Origin: Persicaria tinctoria
Taxonomy: Eukaryota > Streptophyta > Magnoliopsida > Caryophyllales > Polygonaceae
Assembly (NCBI GenBank): GCA_037127255.1
Contig: JBANSL010000003.1
Span: 25,245,314-25,309,313 of the forward strand
Length of the DNA stretch: 64,000 bases
Reading direction: 5' to 3'
The translations under genes were made by a program, and so were the position numbers. The notes beneath the pieces are model-generated. The model was not told where the DNA came from. It searched no databases and saw nothing but the letters and a program-made list of their open reading frames with translations. Positions 22,701-36,478 of the stretch are shown piece after piece (position 1 is the stretch's first letter; every line of letters begins with the position of its first letter).

Positions 22701-25700
22701 GTCCAGGGGGCGACGCGCCCCTGGCGGGGGCCTAGGGGGGGCAGTGCCACCCCGCCTTTACGGTATGCAATGTTTATTGTAAACGGGCCTATCGTCTGTC
22801 TATTTTGGGCTTTCAGCCCATTGTCTGTTTAGGGTTCCATGAGTCTCTTCATATACTCATGGAACGCCAACCCCTGTAACCTAATCTGTTTTCGCTTCCT
22901 CTAATAAGAAATCTGGTTCTCTGCCCGTGGACGTAGGCAACACACCGTTGCTGAACCACGTAAATCTCTGTGTCTTTCTTCGCTATTATCGTTCTCGTTA
23001 TAACAACTCTGATGGCAGCATCGTGTTTTTTTGCTGATTATTGAACATAATACATCTACTCTCTACTCAAAATAGTCCGCGTCTTTGCTGAAAACCTTCT
23101 AGTTAATTGTTATTATAAATTGAAAACTTGGATGTGTTTTGCTATTTGTGAAATATGTAGAACTATGGGGATTTGATGCTAATGAGGTTCTTGGTAGCAA
23201 GATCAATGGACCCAGAAAAGGCAGCAAAGATGTTTGTTCAGTGGCAGAAATGGAGGGCTGACATTGCTCCTCTTGGATATATTCCTGATTCTGAAGTGCT
23301 TGATGAGTTGGGTTCAAAGAAAATCTATCTAGGAGGTCCAACAGAAAGCGGACATCCACTAATGATTGCAAAAGCATCCAAGCATATTCCATCCAAGGAT
23401 CATCTGCAATTTAAGAGTAAAATACTAGCCCTTATCATATTTTTCTGTTACAGTTGCGCTGCTTCTTTTGAGTGTTACTATGCTCAAATCAGTATGTTAA
23501 ATCTCAGTATGAGTAACTTCAATAGCTATTACTGCTATTTAACAATCTTATTTGATTTCTATGTTATGGTCATATTGTTATTTTTCGTTTTGGTTAAACA
23601 TTTCTGAGGGCTTGGAAATGCTAGTAATTTTAATGAAATTATGTTCACTACTTGCTTTTAGCTTTGATGATAGATGAACAAATACTAAAGTGCAATTGAA
23701 TTCACCAGAATATCCCATTGTACATTCAGAGGAAGTGATAGCGAAGCTTGCCACTTGTGCTTTGACCTGATTGCATGATGTAGACTTATTTTTCTTTCTC
23801 AACAGAAAGTATTACTGAGTTCTGTCGGATCAGAAAAACCTCTAGTTTAAATTTGAACATAATTCATGACAGAATTTGAGCAACTTTTGTTTTAATACTG
23901 TATATCAGGAATTAAATAGATAAATGTTGGTTTGGCCCTCGTATCTTATGCTGCACTAGTTCAAGTTTGTTCCTAAGCCTGATGTGATGATTCTATGGTT
24001 ATATACTTAATCGTTCAAGTTAGAATAGATAAATGGTGTTTTTACCCTTGCATCAGCATCAAGAATTAAATACAAAAATGGTGGTTTGATCCATGATTCT
24101 GATTTCTGGGATCCGTGATTCTTTGCATCATAACAACGTCCAATGTTGTTTTGTTTGTTTTTATCGTCATGCAGAGTTTGTGGTGCATTTGCTAGATAAG
24201 ACAATTGCAAGGTAATCTTCCTTTCCACTTCTCACTGGTTAACTTCTCATGGAGGCAAAAAGGTGGATGTATCTTCTATATGCGTGTCAGCATCTGCACA
24301 CGCTTGTTCTGTTCTTCTCTTCTTCTTCTTTTTTCAAGGGGGTGTATCAGAGTGCAAACACAGATAGTCTTGTATCATAATGTCCTTCTTTATGCCCTTT
24401 TGTGGGGTTTAACCGGGTTTTTCTTCTCTCCATTTTCAGTGCTCATAAAGGAACTGAGATAGGGAATGAAAAGCTGATATGCATTCTGGATCTTCAAGAA
24501 CTTTCATATAGGAATGTTGACACTCGTGCATTTATCACCGGCTTTCAATTTTTACAGGTTAATCTGTTGTACTACACTACTAACCTGCTGCTATAGAACA
24601 TTTTAAACTCTTAATGATTGGTGAAAAACTTGAAAATAAAATGGACCATTTTGTTCTTATTTGAGTGTAAAAAGGATGATTTACTTGAGAGTTACGTTTG
24701 TTACAAATGTTCACATTGAAAGTAGCAGCTTCTTGTTTATGTGGAGGAATTTACAATCAGTTTCTATCACTATAAATTCTCTAATGAATTGCTACTTAAG
24801 GTAGGAAATAACTGTTTTCCCCACTACATCCAGGCATTTTACCCTGAGCGTCTAGCAAGACTCTTCATTTTGCATATGCCGAGATTCTTTGTCAGCGTCT
24901 GGAGGATAGTTTCCCGGTTTCTTGACAAGGAAACACTGAAAAAGGTAATCTATATATCTATATAAACTCTTAATTTAGAAGATGTGTTAATCTTAGAGTT
25001 TTCCCCACTACATCCAGGCATTTTACCCTGAGCGTCTAGCAAGACTCTTCATTTTGCATATGCCGAGATTCTTTGTCAGCGTCTGTAGGATGATGTGTTA
25101 ATCTTAGAGTTTAGGATGATGTGTTAATCTTAGAGCCATTTTAGGAGTATTAACCAATCTTTTTTTTTTTGCCATTTTTCTTTGATTTTCTTTTTTCTTT
25201 AATTTTACTAACTATCTATATCTATATAAACTCTTAATTTAGAAGAGTTTAGGATGATGTGTCAATCTTAGAGCCATTTTAGGAGTCTTAACCAATCTTT
25301 TTTTTTTGTCATTTTTTTATTTCTTTTTTCTTTAATTTTACTAACTATCTATATCTATATCTATATATAAACTCTTAATTTAGAAGAGTTTAGGATGATG
25401 TGTCAATCTTAGAGCCATTTTAGGAGTCTTAAGACTCTTAACCAATCTTTTTTTTGTGTCATTTTTCTTTGATTTTCTTTTTTCTTTAATATTACTAAAT
25501 ATTGGGCTTAATTCAAAACATTGAATTAAATCTAATATAACTATTGAGCCGAACTCAAATTTATTTACTAACTATCTATATCCATATCTATATCTATATT
25601 TATATCTCACTATTAAAAGAGAAGCATTTTTTATGAGGTGTCACTCTCTCCTTAAAAGTAGGTTATTCAATTAATTTTTTTAATAAATTCAATTAATCCA

Positions 25701-27171
25701 TGATCTTATTATAAATTGTAATTTTGGTAATTTTTTTTAAAAAATAATGGAATTAATTCAAAACATAAAATTAATAATATGGAAAAATAAAATTAATATT
25801 AGTAATTTATATATACACTAGATTAATTGATTTTTCCACAAACCAACCAATGACCCCTCACCCTAGTTGTAAGGGAGAGGTGGCCCTTGCAAGAGGTCAA
25901 GGGTTCAAATCCCACTTCTTACACAATTTGTGTATTAGTGGGTGCTCAAGCCTTCATTTGGCTTGGGTGAGCCTGCCTCGGAACCCCCACGTCTAAAAAA
26001 AAAAATTGATTTTTCCACCAATGTGTTTAATTCAAAACATTTAATATCTGAACTTTTACTATTATATAATATTAATTTAAAATATTATTAAGATTTTATT
26101 TATAAAAAAACACGCTATGACGCGGGAATCATACTAGTTATATATTATATTTGTTGATCATTTTTTAACTTCATATCGTTATCATCTTTTTATAAAAACA
26201 ACTCCATCCAATTATAGAATTGCTACTTATAAATTTATAATTGGCAACATCACATGCATCCGTTAGTGGTTAAATAGAACTAACCTTAACACATCAACTT
26301 TTCACATTCATCCTGGTGTTTTTACTTATTGGATACAATTTTATTTTATTTTTGTATTATGGGATTTCGACAGTCCAATTGTTGAAAATAGGATATGTAG
26401 ATCTGTTGATTAGGAAGAAAAAGATTTAGCAGTAATCAGAAGATGTAACCAAGTTCAGTTTTGCTTAAAGTGCTAGCTGCTTTGCATCCCTTAGTTACAT
26501 ATACAATAATTAACTTCAACTGTTATGAACCGAGATCTAGCAGTAATCAGAAGATGTACCTTCCCCTGGCCTTTTGTTATAACAAGGCTAATTTTCTAGG
26601 TTGTGATCTACATACACCAATAGGTAATTGCAGATATCAGTACTTAAATACCATTAAACAAAAAATTGTCCCTCTGTTATAGCAATGGCCAGCAGTTTGA
26701 CAAGCCTCTCTAACTATTTTCGTGCCGTTGTAGCATCTGCTACATTTTCTCTCTTTACGAGGATTGTAAGTTGAATCCGTGTCTACCGTCACTCTAGCCT
26801 TAAGTTTTAACATTAAACATTTGCTGGGTATTGCCTAGGCTAGTTGCAGCTGTGTGGTAAACTGCGCAATTCCAAACCAACCAGAGATAGTATTCCTTCG
26901 AGTTCTTATTATCCGTAGTTTTTTCACTAGAAATTGCTGCAATTGAGTACCAAATGCATTTGTTACATGTATTATTTAATGGAGTCATTGGATCAACCTT
27001 GCCAATTCAATCATTTTGATGTTGTAATCTTTCCAGATAGTAATCCTGACAAACGAGGAGGAGATGGGGAGTTTTATCGAGCAAATCGGGGAAGAAGCGT
27101 TGCCCGAATGCTATGGAGGCAAAGCAAAGCTTGTGGCTCTCCAGGATGTTGTTCTGACTCCTCCTGCATAG
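16732..27171 (+). CDS. Sec14-like CRAL-TRIO protein, copy A
   Basis: Six exons join in frame with GT-AG introns: 16732-16806, 23161-23416, 24175-24211, 24440-24557, 24834-24944 and 27037-27171, giving 243 residues. The short N-terminal exon ([10 protein letters not shown]) is followed by a CRAL-TRIO N-type helix segment ([14 protein letters not shown]) and the Sec14 lipid-binding fold ([35 protein letters not shown]). Small Sec14 proteins of this type bind or exchange phosphatidylinositol and other lipids at membranes; the substrate is not known here. Exon phases match copy B exactly. Intron 1 is 6.35 kb because of a copia element and a Stowaway; intron 5 is 2.1 kb because of a Helitron/SINE nest. 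All splice sites look intact. Confidence 0.9.
17352..17578. mobile_element. Stowaway MITE in intron 1 of Sec14 A
   Basis: Begins CTCCCTCCGTTCGGCAAAAC and ends with the near-complement TTTTTCCGAACGGAGGTAG, flanked by TA on both sides (17350-17351 and 17579-17580). Length 227 bases, non-coding. The terminal inverted repeats and TA duplication are those of Stowaway/Tc1-mariner MITEs. Confidence 0.88.
18108..18495 (+). repeat. 5' LTR of the copia element
   Basis: 388 bases, starting TGTTAATGTG and ending CGTTATAACA. It contains a GC-rich stretch with CGGGGGGTCCGGG and a direct gggttccatgag...catactcatggaac palindrome near its middle. It should carry the promoter and polyadenylation signals of the element. 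Confidence 0.95.
18499..18510 (+). other. Primer-binding site (initiator tRNA-Met)
   Basis: TGGTATCAGAGC, three bases after the 5' LTR, is the standard plant initiator methionine tRNA primer-binding sequence of copia elements. Confidence 0.93.
18535..22494 (+). pseudogene. Copia gag-pol polyprotein with one internal stop
   Basis: One reading frame of about 1320 codons is interrupted only by TAG at 19990-19992. Before the stop: a gag domain ([10 protein letters not shown]), a CCHC knuckle C-N-Y-C-K-E-K-G-H near codon 230, an aspartic protease D-S-G-A-S-Y near codon 287, and the GAG-pre-integrase segment near codon 420 ending at H-S-D, the first integrase aspartate. After it: integrase (T-D-N-G-L-E-F; N-G-V-A-E-R), reverse transcriptase (Y-V-D-D-M-L near 21540) and RNase H (S-T-T-E-A-E-Y near 22170). 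The stop sits where a tryptophan codon is usual, consistent with TGG to TAG. The frame is otherwise clean, so it was active recently. Confidence 0.93.
22600..22611 (+). other. Polypurine tract of the copia element
   Basis: AAGGTGGAGATT lies directly before the 3' LTR and would prime plus-strand synthesis. Confidence 0.85.
22612..23005 (+). repeat. 3' LTR of the copia element
   Basis: 394 bases, same ends as the 5' LTR. It is six bases longer because of changes in the GC-rich segment (gggctccgccccccagcgg in place of ggggtcccccggcgg). Confidence 0.95.
24998..25085 (+). pseudogene. Copied fragment of Sec14 A exon 5
   Basis: These 88 bases repeat 24814-24901 exactly: the end of intron 4 with its acceptor and the first 68 bases of exon 5. 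The copy stops within the V-S-V-W codons and has no donor site. It sits inside Helitron-like terminal sequence, 184 bases from its source. Use of the duplicated acceptor would put a truncated exon and a frameshift into the mRNA, so it is probably skipped. Confidence 0.92.
25840..26003 (+). mobile_element. tRNA-derived SINE
   Basis: Flanked by the 15-base duplication aattgatttttccac (25825-25839 and 26004-26018) and ending in a run of A. It contains a polymerase III B-box-like GGTTCAAATCC and an upstream tggcccttgcaag A-box-like region. The 3' part ends cctcggaacccccacgtc before the A run, shared with the repeat near 50.9 kb. It inserted into the Helitron-derived sequence. Confidence 0.85.
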
Positions 27172-27238
27172 ATTTGAAGAATTAACAAACATCATATAGT
27201 TACTTGTTCCAAATTGCAGCTACTAAACATCTGTAATA

Positions 27239-27410
27239 TGTTGAGAGATGTGAATGAGACCAAAAGTGTCCCACATCGAAAGTTGAACAAAACAAGTCAT
27301 AGTATATGAGTCGGTGAGCTACTCCTTCTACTGTCAATTGATTTTAGAATGGAACTTCACTCGGCTTGTTCGATGTGGGACACTTTTGGTCTCATTCACA
27401 TCTCTCAACA
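27239..27410. mobile_element. Palindromic element with 42-base perfect terminal repeats
   Basis: The first 42 bases (27239-27280) are the exact reverse complement of the last 42 (27369-27410); ends are TGTTGAGAG and CTCTCAACA. An 88-base centre separates them. The TG...CA ends and the gtcccacatcg word resemble TRIM/solo-LTR sequence, but the near-perfect palindrome looks like a MITE. Comparison with copy B (ataatataagggggcatc near 45978) shows the unoccupied site. No target duplication is visible. Confidence 0.75.
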
Positions 27411-27591
27411 GGGGCATTGTTAAGATGAACTTTGATTTTCAAATAAATGTGGCTACCATTTCAACTTGCTGATTTATTACAAATTGTAAGCCCAACATAT
27501 CAAATAAGCTAAAGGTTGAGAACTCAAATTAATTACAATTACTTAATTTTACTCTTGCATAAATTCACCTTCAAACACTTACTCCCTTCTT

Positions 27592-27763
27592 TCACAAAAA
27601 TATGTCGTTTTACTATTTACGCACGCATTTTTAGGGGATAAGAACTATATAAAATATCTATTTTTTTATAAATTTTTAAAATAATTTCGTAACTACTATT
27701 AATAAGTACGAACTTGTAAAAAAAATTATAAAATGATGGATATGTTTTCGCGAACGAAGGGAG
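27592..27763. mobile_element. Stowaway MITE downstream of Sec14 A
   Basis: Begins CTCCCTTCTTTCAC and ends GCGAACGAAGGGAG with TA on both sides. 172 bases, non-coding, terminal repeats slightly diverged. Confidence 0.8.
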
Positions 27764-28010
27764 TAACTTTTTAAGCATATGTTTCCTAAGAGGGATGATT
27801 ATCTTCCTTGTTAGAATGTTCTAGCTCAAAACCATATCATCCATTATCGATCATTATCTAAAAATTGTCTAAGAAGGATTCTGACCTCATCATTAAAGGG
27901 TCCTCCGGGGGAGATAAGTTTTACTCCAAATTTGTTCGTTCTTGGGTTCGGATCTAACTCTCAATCGTCGTTCTCCACTAACAAATACTATATGGATTTT
28001 CCCCAAAAGA

Positions 28011-28310
28011 AAGATGCAATCCACAAGTCTCCAAGCTAAGTGAAACCAACCAGGGAAACCATGAAAGAATGGCTCATCAGATACAACAAAGATAAAAGGC
28101 CTTCATTTACAGCTTCGGTCAGATTAGATCCATCCAGCAGCATGATATTAGTAGTTTTAGAATTTCATTTCTACAGTAAACATAGCAAATTCGGATCACT
28201 TCACTGCAAAAAACCCAGAATATGAAACTAGATGCATCGGTAGTAGTTGGGCTTGCTGGGTTTCCGATCTACGGTGCAAGCAAACACCTCCACTGTGTAG
28301 GTCGTAGACT
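28011..28310 (-). pseudogene. Truncated 3' end of a TPS gene
   Basis: This stretch matches the 3' untranslated region and last codons of the TPS gene at 46545-46930 in the same relative orientation. Shared words include gcaatccaca, gtctccaagct, agatacaacaaagata, aaacccagaata, gctgggtttccga and cggtgcaagcaaacacctc. The match begins beyond the TPS stop and breaks off inside the last exon, so only a small piece of the C-terminus remains and it cannot be expressed as a protein. Together with Sec14 A upstream it marks the extent of an old tandem duplication. Confidence 0.85.
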
Positions 28311-28319
28311 CTTTTTGGG

Positions 28320-29070
28320 GGAGGGGGGCAAACAACAGAAGCAAATGACAGAAAGAAAATACACAAAGTAAATGATGTAAAAGAAATTACATATCAAAAA
28401 GTACATGTCAACACAAGTCAACAGAATACAAGAAATGACCAGCCAAGAGCAGACGCACACAGAGAACTTTGGGGATCACTAGTGGACACCTCAGATTATG
28501 AACTCTAAGAAGCCATGAGGTGTCGATCACATTTCCACGACATCTCCAAGCCATGGAAAGCATACACCATTCACATGTTTAACCTACACCATAACAAGAA
28601 TAGCAAAGCACACCAATCGCAACCCCAAACGCTAGCCACACTATCATCCATTCAAAACCTCAAAACCCACCTCAAAACTCTCTAGAACGATTACAAGATC
28701 GTAAGTAGACTACCATAAGTGTAAGCCAAAATAGAGACATATGAGCCGGGACAGAGAAGAAAAACGGGCAACAATAAATAGACAGAGACGGAAGAGCGAT
28801 TGGAAAATGACCTTAGTCGATCGAAGCAAGGTGGGCAAGGCCAGAGTCAAGTCGAGTCTCACACCAATGAAACACAGGCAGTGGAGCCCGATGATGTCGC
28901 TGAAAAGGGCGGGCCCAAGGAAGGAGCTGGGGGCGGAGCCGAGCGTGTGCCAGAGTTGTTGCTGGACGAGGAGAACGACGACTAGTGGCGGAGTTGCTAC
29001 TAGGCGAGGAAGACGACAACAAGTGCGGGAGGACCAAGGTGTTTGGTGGTAGAGGCAAGCACCGGTGGGG
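28320..29070. other. Intergenic, no gene seen
   Basis: Moderately GC-rich after 28700 with long open frames on both strands, but none has recognisable motifs or splice structure. Possibly the body of an unrecognised element into which the TRIM inserted. Confidence 0.4.
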
Positions 29071-29072
29071 GG

Positions 29073-29560
29073 TGTTAGGGGGAAGTCTCGTTGGGCCCGA
29101 CCAGAAAGCCTAACATATAAGTCAGACCGGGGCACCATCCCAAAACCAATTGACTTTAGGTGGAGTAGCTCATCCACTTATATGTTAGGTTCAGAACCAT
29201 CCCACTTCCGATGTGGGATTCAGAAGTGTCCCAACAAATCCCCCTCTCACTTGCGAATCCATCACAACTCTAGCCCGGTTGGAATTGAGACCCCCACGCA
29301 ACGGGTTCGACTAACCCGTCATCGATACAGATGTGGGCCCCATCTCAATCTTTAGTGCAACCGGCCCACCCGCCGAACCCGACTCTGATACCAGTTTGTT
29401 AGGAGGAAGTCTCGTTGGGCCCGACCAGAAAGCCTAACATATAAGTCAGACCGGTGCACCATCCCAAAACCAATTGGCTTTAGGTGGAGTAGCCTATCCA
29501 CTTATATGTTAGGTTCAGAATCATCTCACTTCCGATGTGGGGTTCACAAGTATCCTAACA
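29073..29560 (-). mobile_element. TRIM-type mini LTR retrotransposon
   Basis: Two 164-base direct repeats (29073-29236 and 29397-29560) with TGTTAGG...AACA ends flank a 160-base interior. Reading the minus strand, the interior begins, two bases from the LTR, with TGGTATCAGAG (initiator Met tRNA primer site) and ends with the purine tract gagaggggga before the other LTR. It has no coding capacity and the total is 488 bases, the definition of a TRIM. Target duplication is imperfect (ggggg against ggagg). Confidence 0.92.
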
Positions 29561-29916
29561 GGAGGTTGTGGGGGTGTTGAAGGTGGTGGCTAGGGCAGCG
29601 GCGAGCCTAGGCGGCAAAGGAGGTGGATGGGTGTGTACACTAGCAGCGACGGGAAAAAAAATAGCTCTCAAGAGAGAGTAATTAACAACAACAACGACGG
29701 AAAAAAAAATAGCTCTCAAGAAACCATTTCTTTGAATATTCATATAAGCTTTTGTATTAATAAATGGTGCTTTTCCACTAAAATGTGTAGTACTTTAAAC
29801 TCTGATCTGACATATTCATATAAGCTTGTCAATTAACCACCATTTCTTGAAATATTTTTTTCTCTCTCTTTAAATCAATTACATTTTTATTTTTATTTTA
29901 ATCCATTTACTAATCA

Positions 29917-29942
29917 TATATATATATATATATATATATAAT
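29917..29942. repeat. AT microsatellite
   Basis: Short (AT)n run in AT-rich DNA. Confidence 0.9.
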
Positions 29943-30053
29943 CGATTTTTTAATGATGTGTCATTAATTATAGTATTTTCAACAAATCACAATTTTTTCT
30001 TTTATTTTTTTTCTCTTTTAACAAATCAAAATTCACCTTAATGTTATAATTTA

Positions 30054-30056
<3 letters not shown>

Positions 30057-30144
<88 letters not shown>
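30057..30144. repeat. Long AT microsatellite
   Basis: Uninterrupted (AT)44 or so; a likely assembly-sensitive and length-variable site. Confidence 0.95.
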
Positions 30145-30146
<2 letters not shown>

Positions 30147-30273
30147 ATATTTTATTTAATTTATTAATTAACTAAAATATATTTTATTATTGATATATTT
30201 TATAATTAATAACTCAAATTTTCTTATTTTATGCAAACTTTATTGATATTTTATTTAATTTATAACTGATTTT

Positions 30274-30425
30274 CTATCCGGACATAGGATAACAAGCTTA
30301 ATCGGGAAATATTCCCCAAATTTAAATTATTTTTAGCCATTTTTAATATTGATTTTCTGGTATCGCTTATTGTTTTGGTGGGGAATCTTTCCCGATTAAG
30401 GTTTTTATCCTATGCCCAAGATCGA
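30274..30425. mobile_element. Small fold-back element
   Basis: Arms of about 44 bases: ctatccggacataggataac plus aagcttaatcgggaa on the left; its near complement ttcccgattaagg plus tatcctatgcccaag on the right. The spacer is about 62 bases. Non-coding, MITE-like, no clear target duplication. Confidence 0.55.
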
Positions 30426-30799
30426 ATTTCTAATAGTAATTTATTTTATTAGTGATATATTATTTTAAAAAATGTATGGTGCATGGATATATTAATGAGA
30501 AAATTTGCGTTGAAGGCGCAAATTTTCGGCTAAATTAGGCAAGTATACACGTTTTGGTTAAAATTGCAAAACTATACATGATTTTTAAAACACAAAAAAA
30601 CCTCCCCAACTGCTCATTCCCTCTCTCTATCCCGTTTCTCTCTCTCCGTTGCGGTTTTCAACTCCCGTTCTAATGCGGGACCATCTTCTACCCCGTATCA
30701 CGTTCGCTCTGCATCTGTTCTTCGACGGATTCGTTCGACAAGCGGCATTTTCCGGACGTTTTTGTGCTCGTTTTCGTGTGTTATTGAAGGTTATTAAGT

Positions 30800-35987
<5,188 letters not shown>

Positions 35988-36478
35988 AATATTGTTTCAT
36001 GTAATAGTTTAAGTGACATTGTAGGTTATGATCTTAGTCACATACTATGGATATGTAGTTGGATATGTCAGTATTTACTATTTAGTTGGATATTAACTGT
36101 TTCCATTGAACATCGTTCGCGTATATTGAATGTATGTATTTTGTGGGGTTAAAGTACTTATTCGGAATTAAGCATCTGGCTTTTTATATTAGATCGAGTT
36201 TGATATAGTCTCCAATCACATACAATGTATAAAATCCAATATGACATAAGTAATGCTGAAACAAAATGCATTCAATCTTTTTGAAAACATTTGGGAATGT
36301 ATCCATATATGTCAGCATTGCCCATAATGCTGACATGTTTTTATGTATACTATAAAAAAATAATTTCCAAACAGAACAGGTTTATTGTATGCAATATATA
36401 TCACTGGGTGGTTCTAAGTGATTGTATCTTAGAAGTATATGATATAAAGCGAGCCGGTCTTGAGCAATGCTGACACCA

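Larger units (their letters stand above)
18108..23005 (+). mobile_element. Complete Ty1/copia retrotransposon
   Basis: The 4898-base element has a 5-base target duplication actct (18103-18107 and 23006-23010), two LTRs, a primer-binding site, gag-pol and a polypurine tract. It lies in intron 1 of Sec14 A in the same orientation as the gene. The LTRs differ mainly by a few substitutions and a short indel in the GC-rich part, so insertion is fairly recent. Domain order protease-integrase-RT-RNase H defines copia. Lineage is probably Tork/Tnt1-like from general appearance; that assignment is weak. Confidence 0.96.
24949..26137 (+). mobile_element. Nested Helitron-type elements in intron 5 of Sec14 A
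   Basis: Three successive 5' end-like sequences (TCTATAT...AAACTCTTAATTTAGAAG, near 24949, 25213 and 25348) are followed by a fourth (tatctcactattaaaagagaagc, near 25600). The block ends at 26134-26137 with a CTAG after a weak hairpin (cacgctatgacgcgg) and is followed by T. TC starts and CTAG ends with a short 3' hairpin are Helitron features, and the family matches the cleaner element at 42784. The middle is AT-rich and non-coding. The copy order and exact starts are uncertain. Confidence 0.6.

Noticed and set aside
25851..25935. A functional tRNA gene
   Set aside because: A and B box-like sequences are present but the cloverleaf does not close and the unit has a poly(A) tail with target duplication, so it is a SINE.
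30057..30144. Long AT run as a matrix attachment or origin signal
   Set aside because: A pure dinucleotide repeat gives no specific support for such a role.
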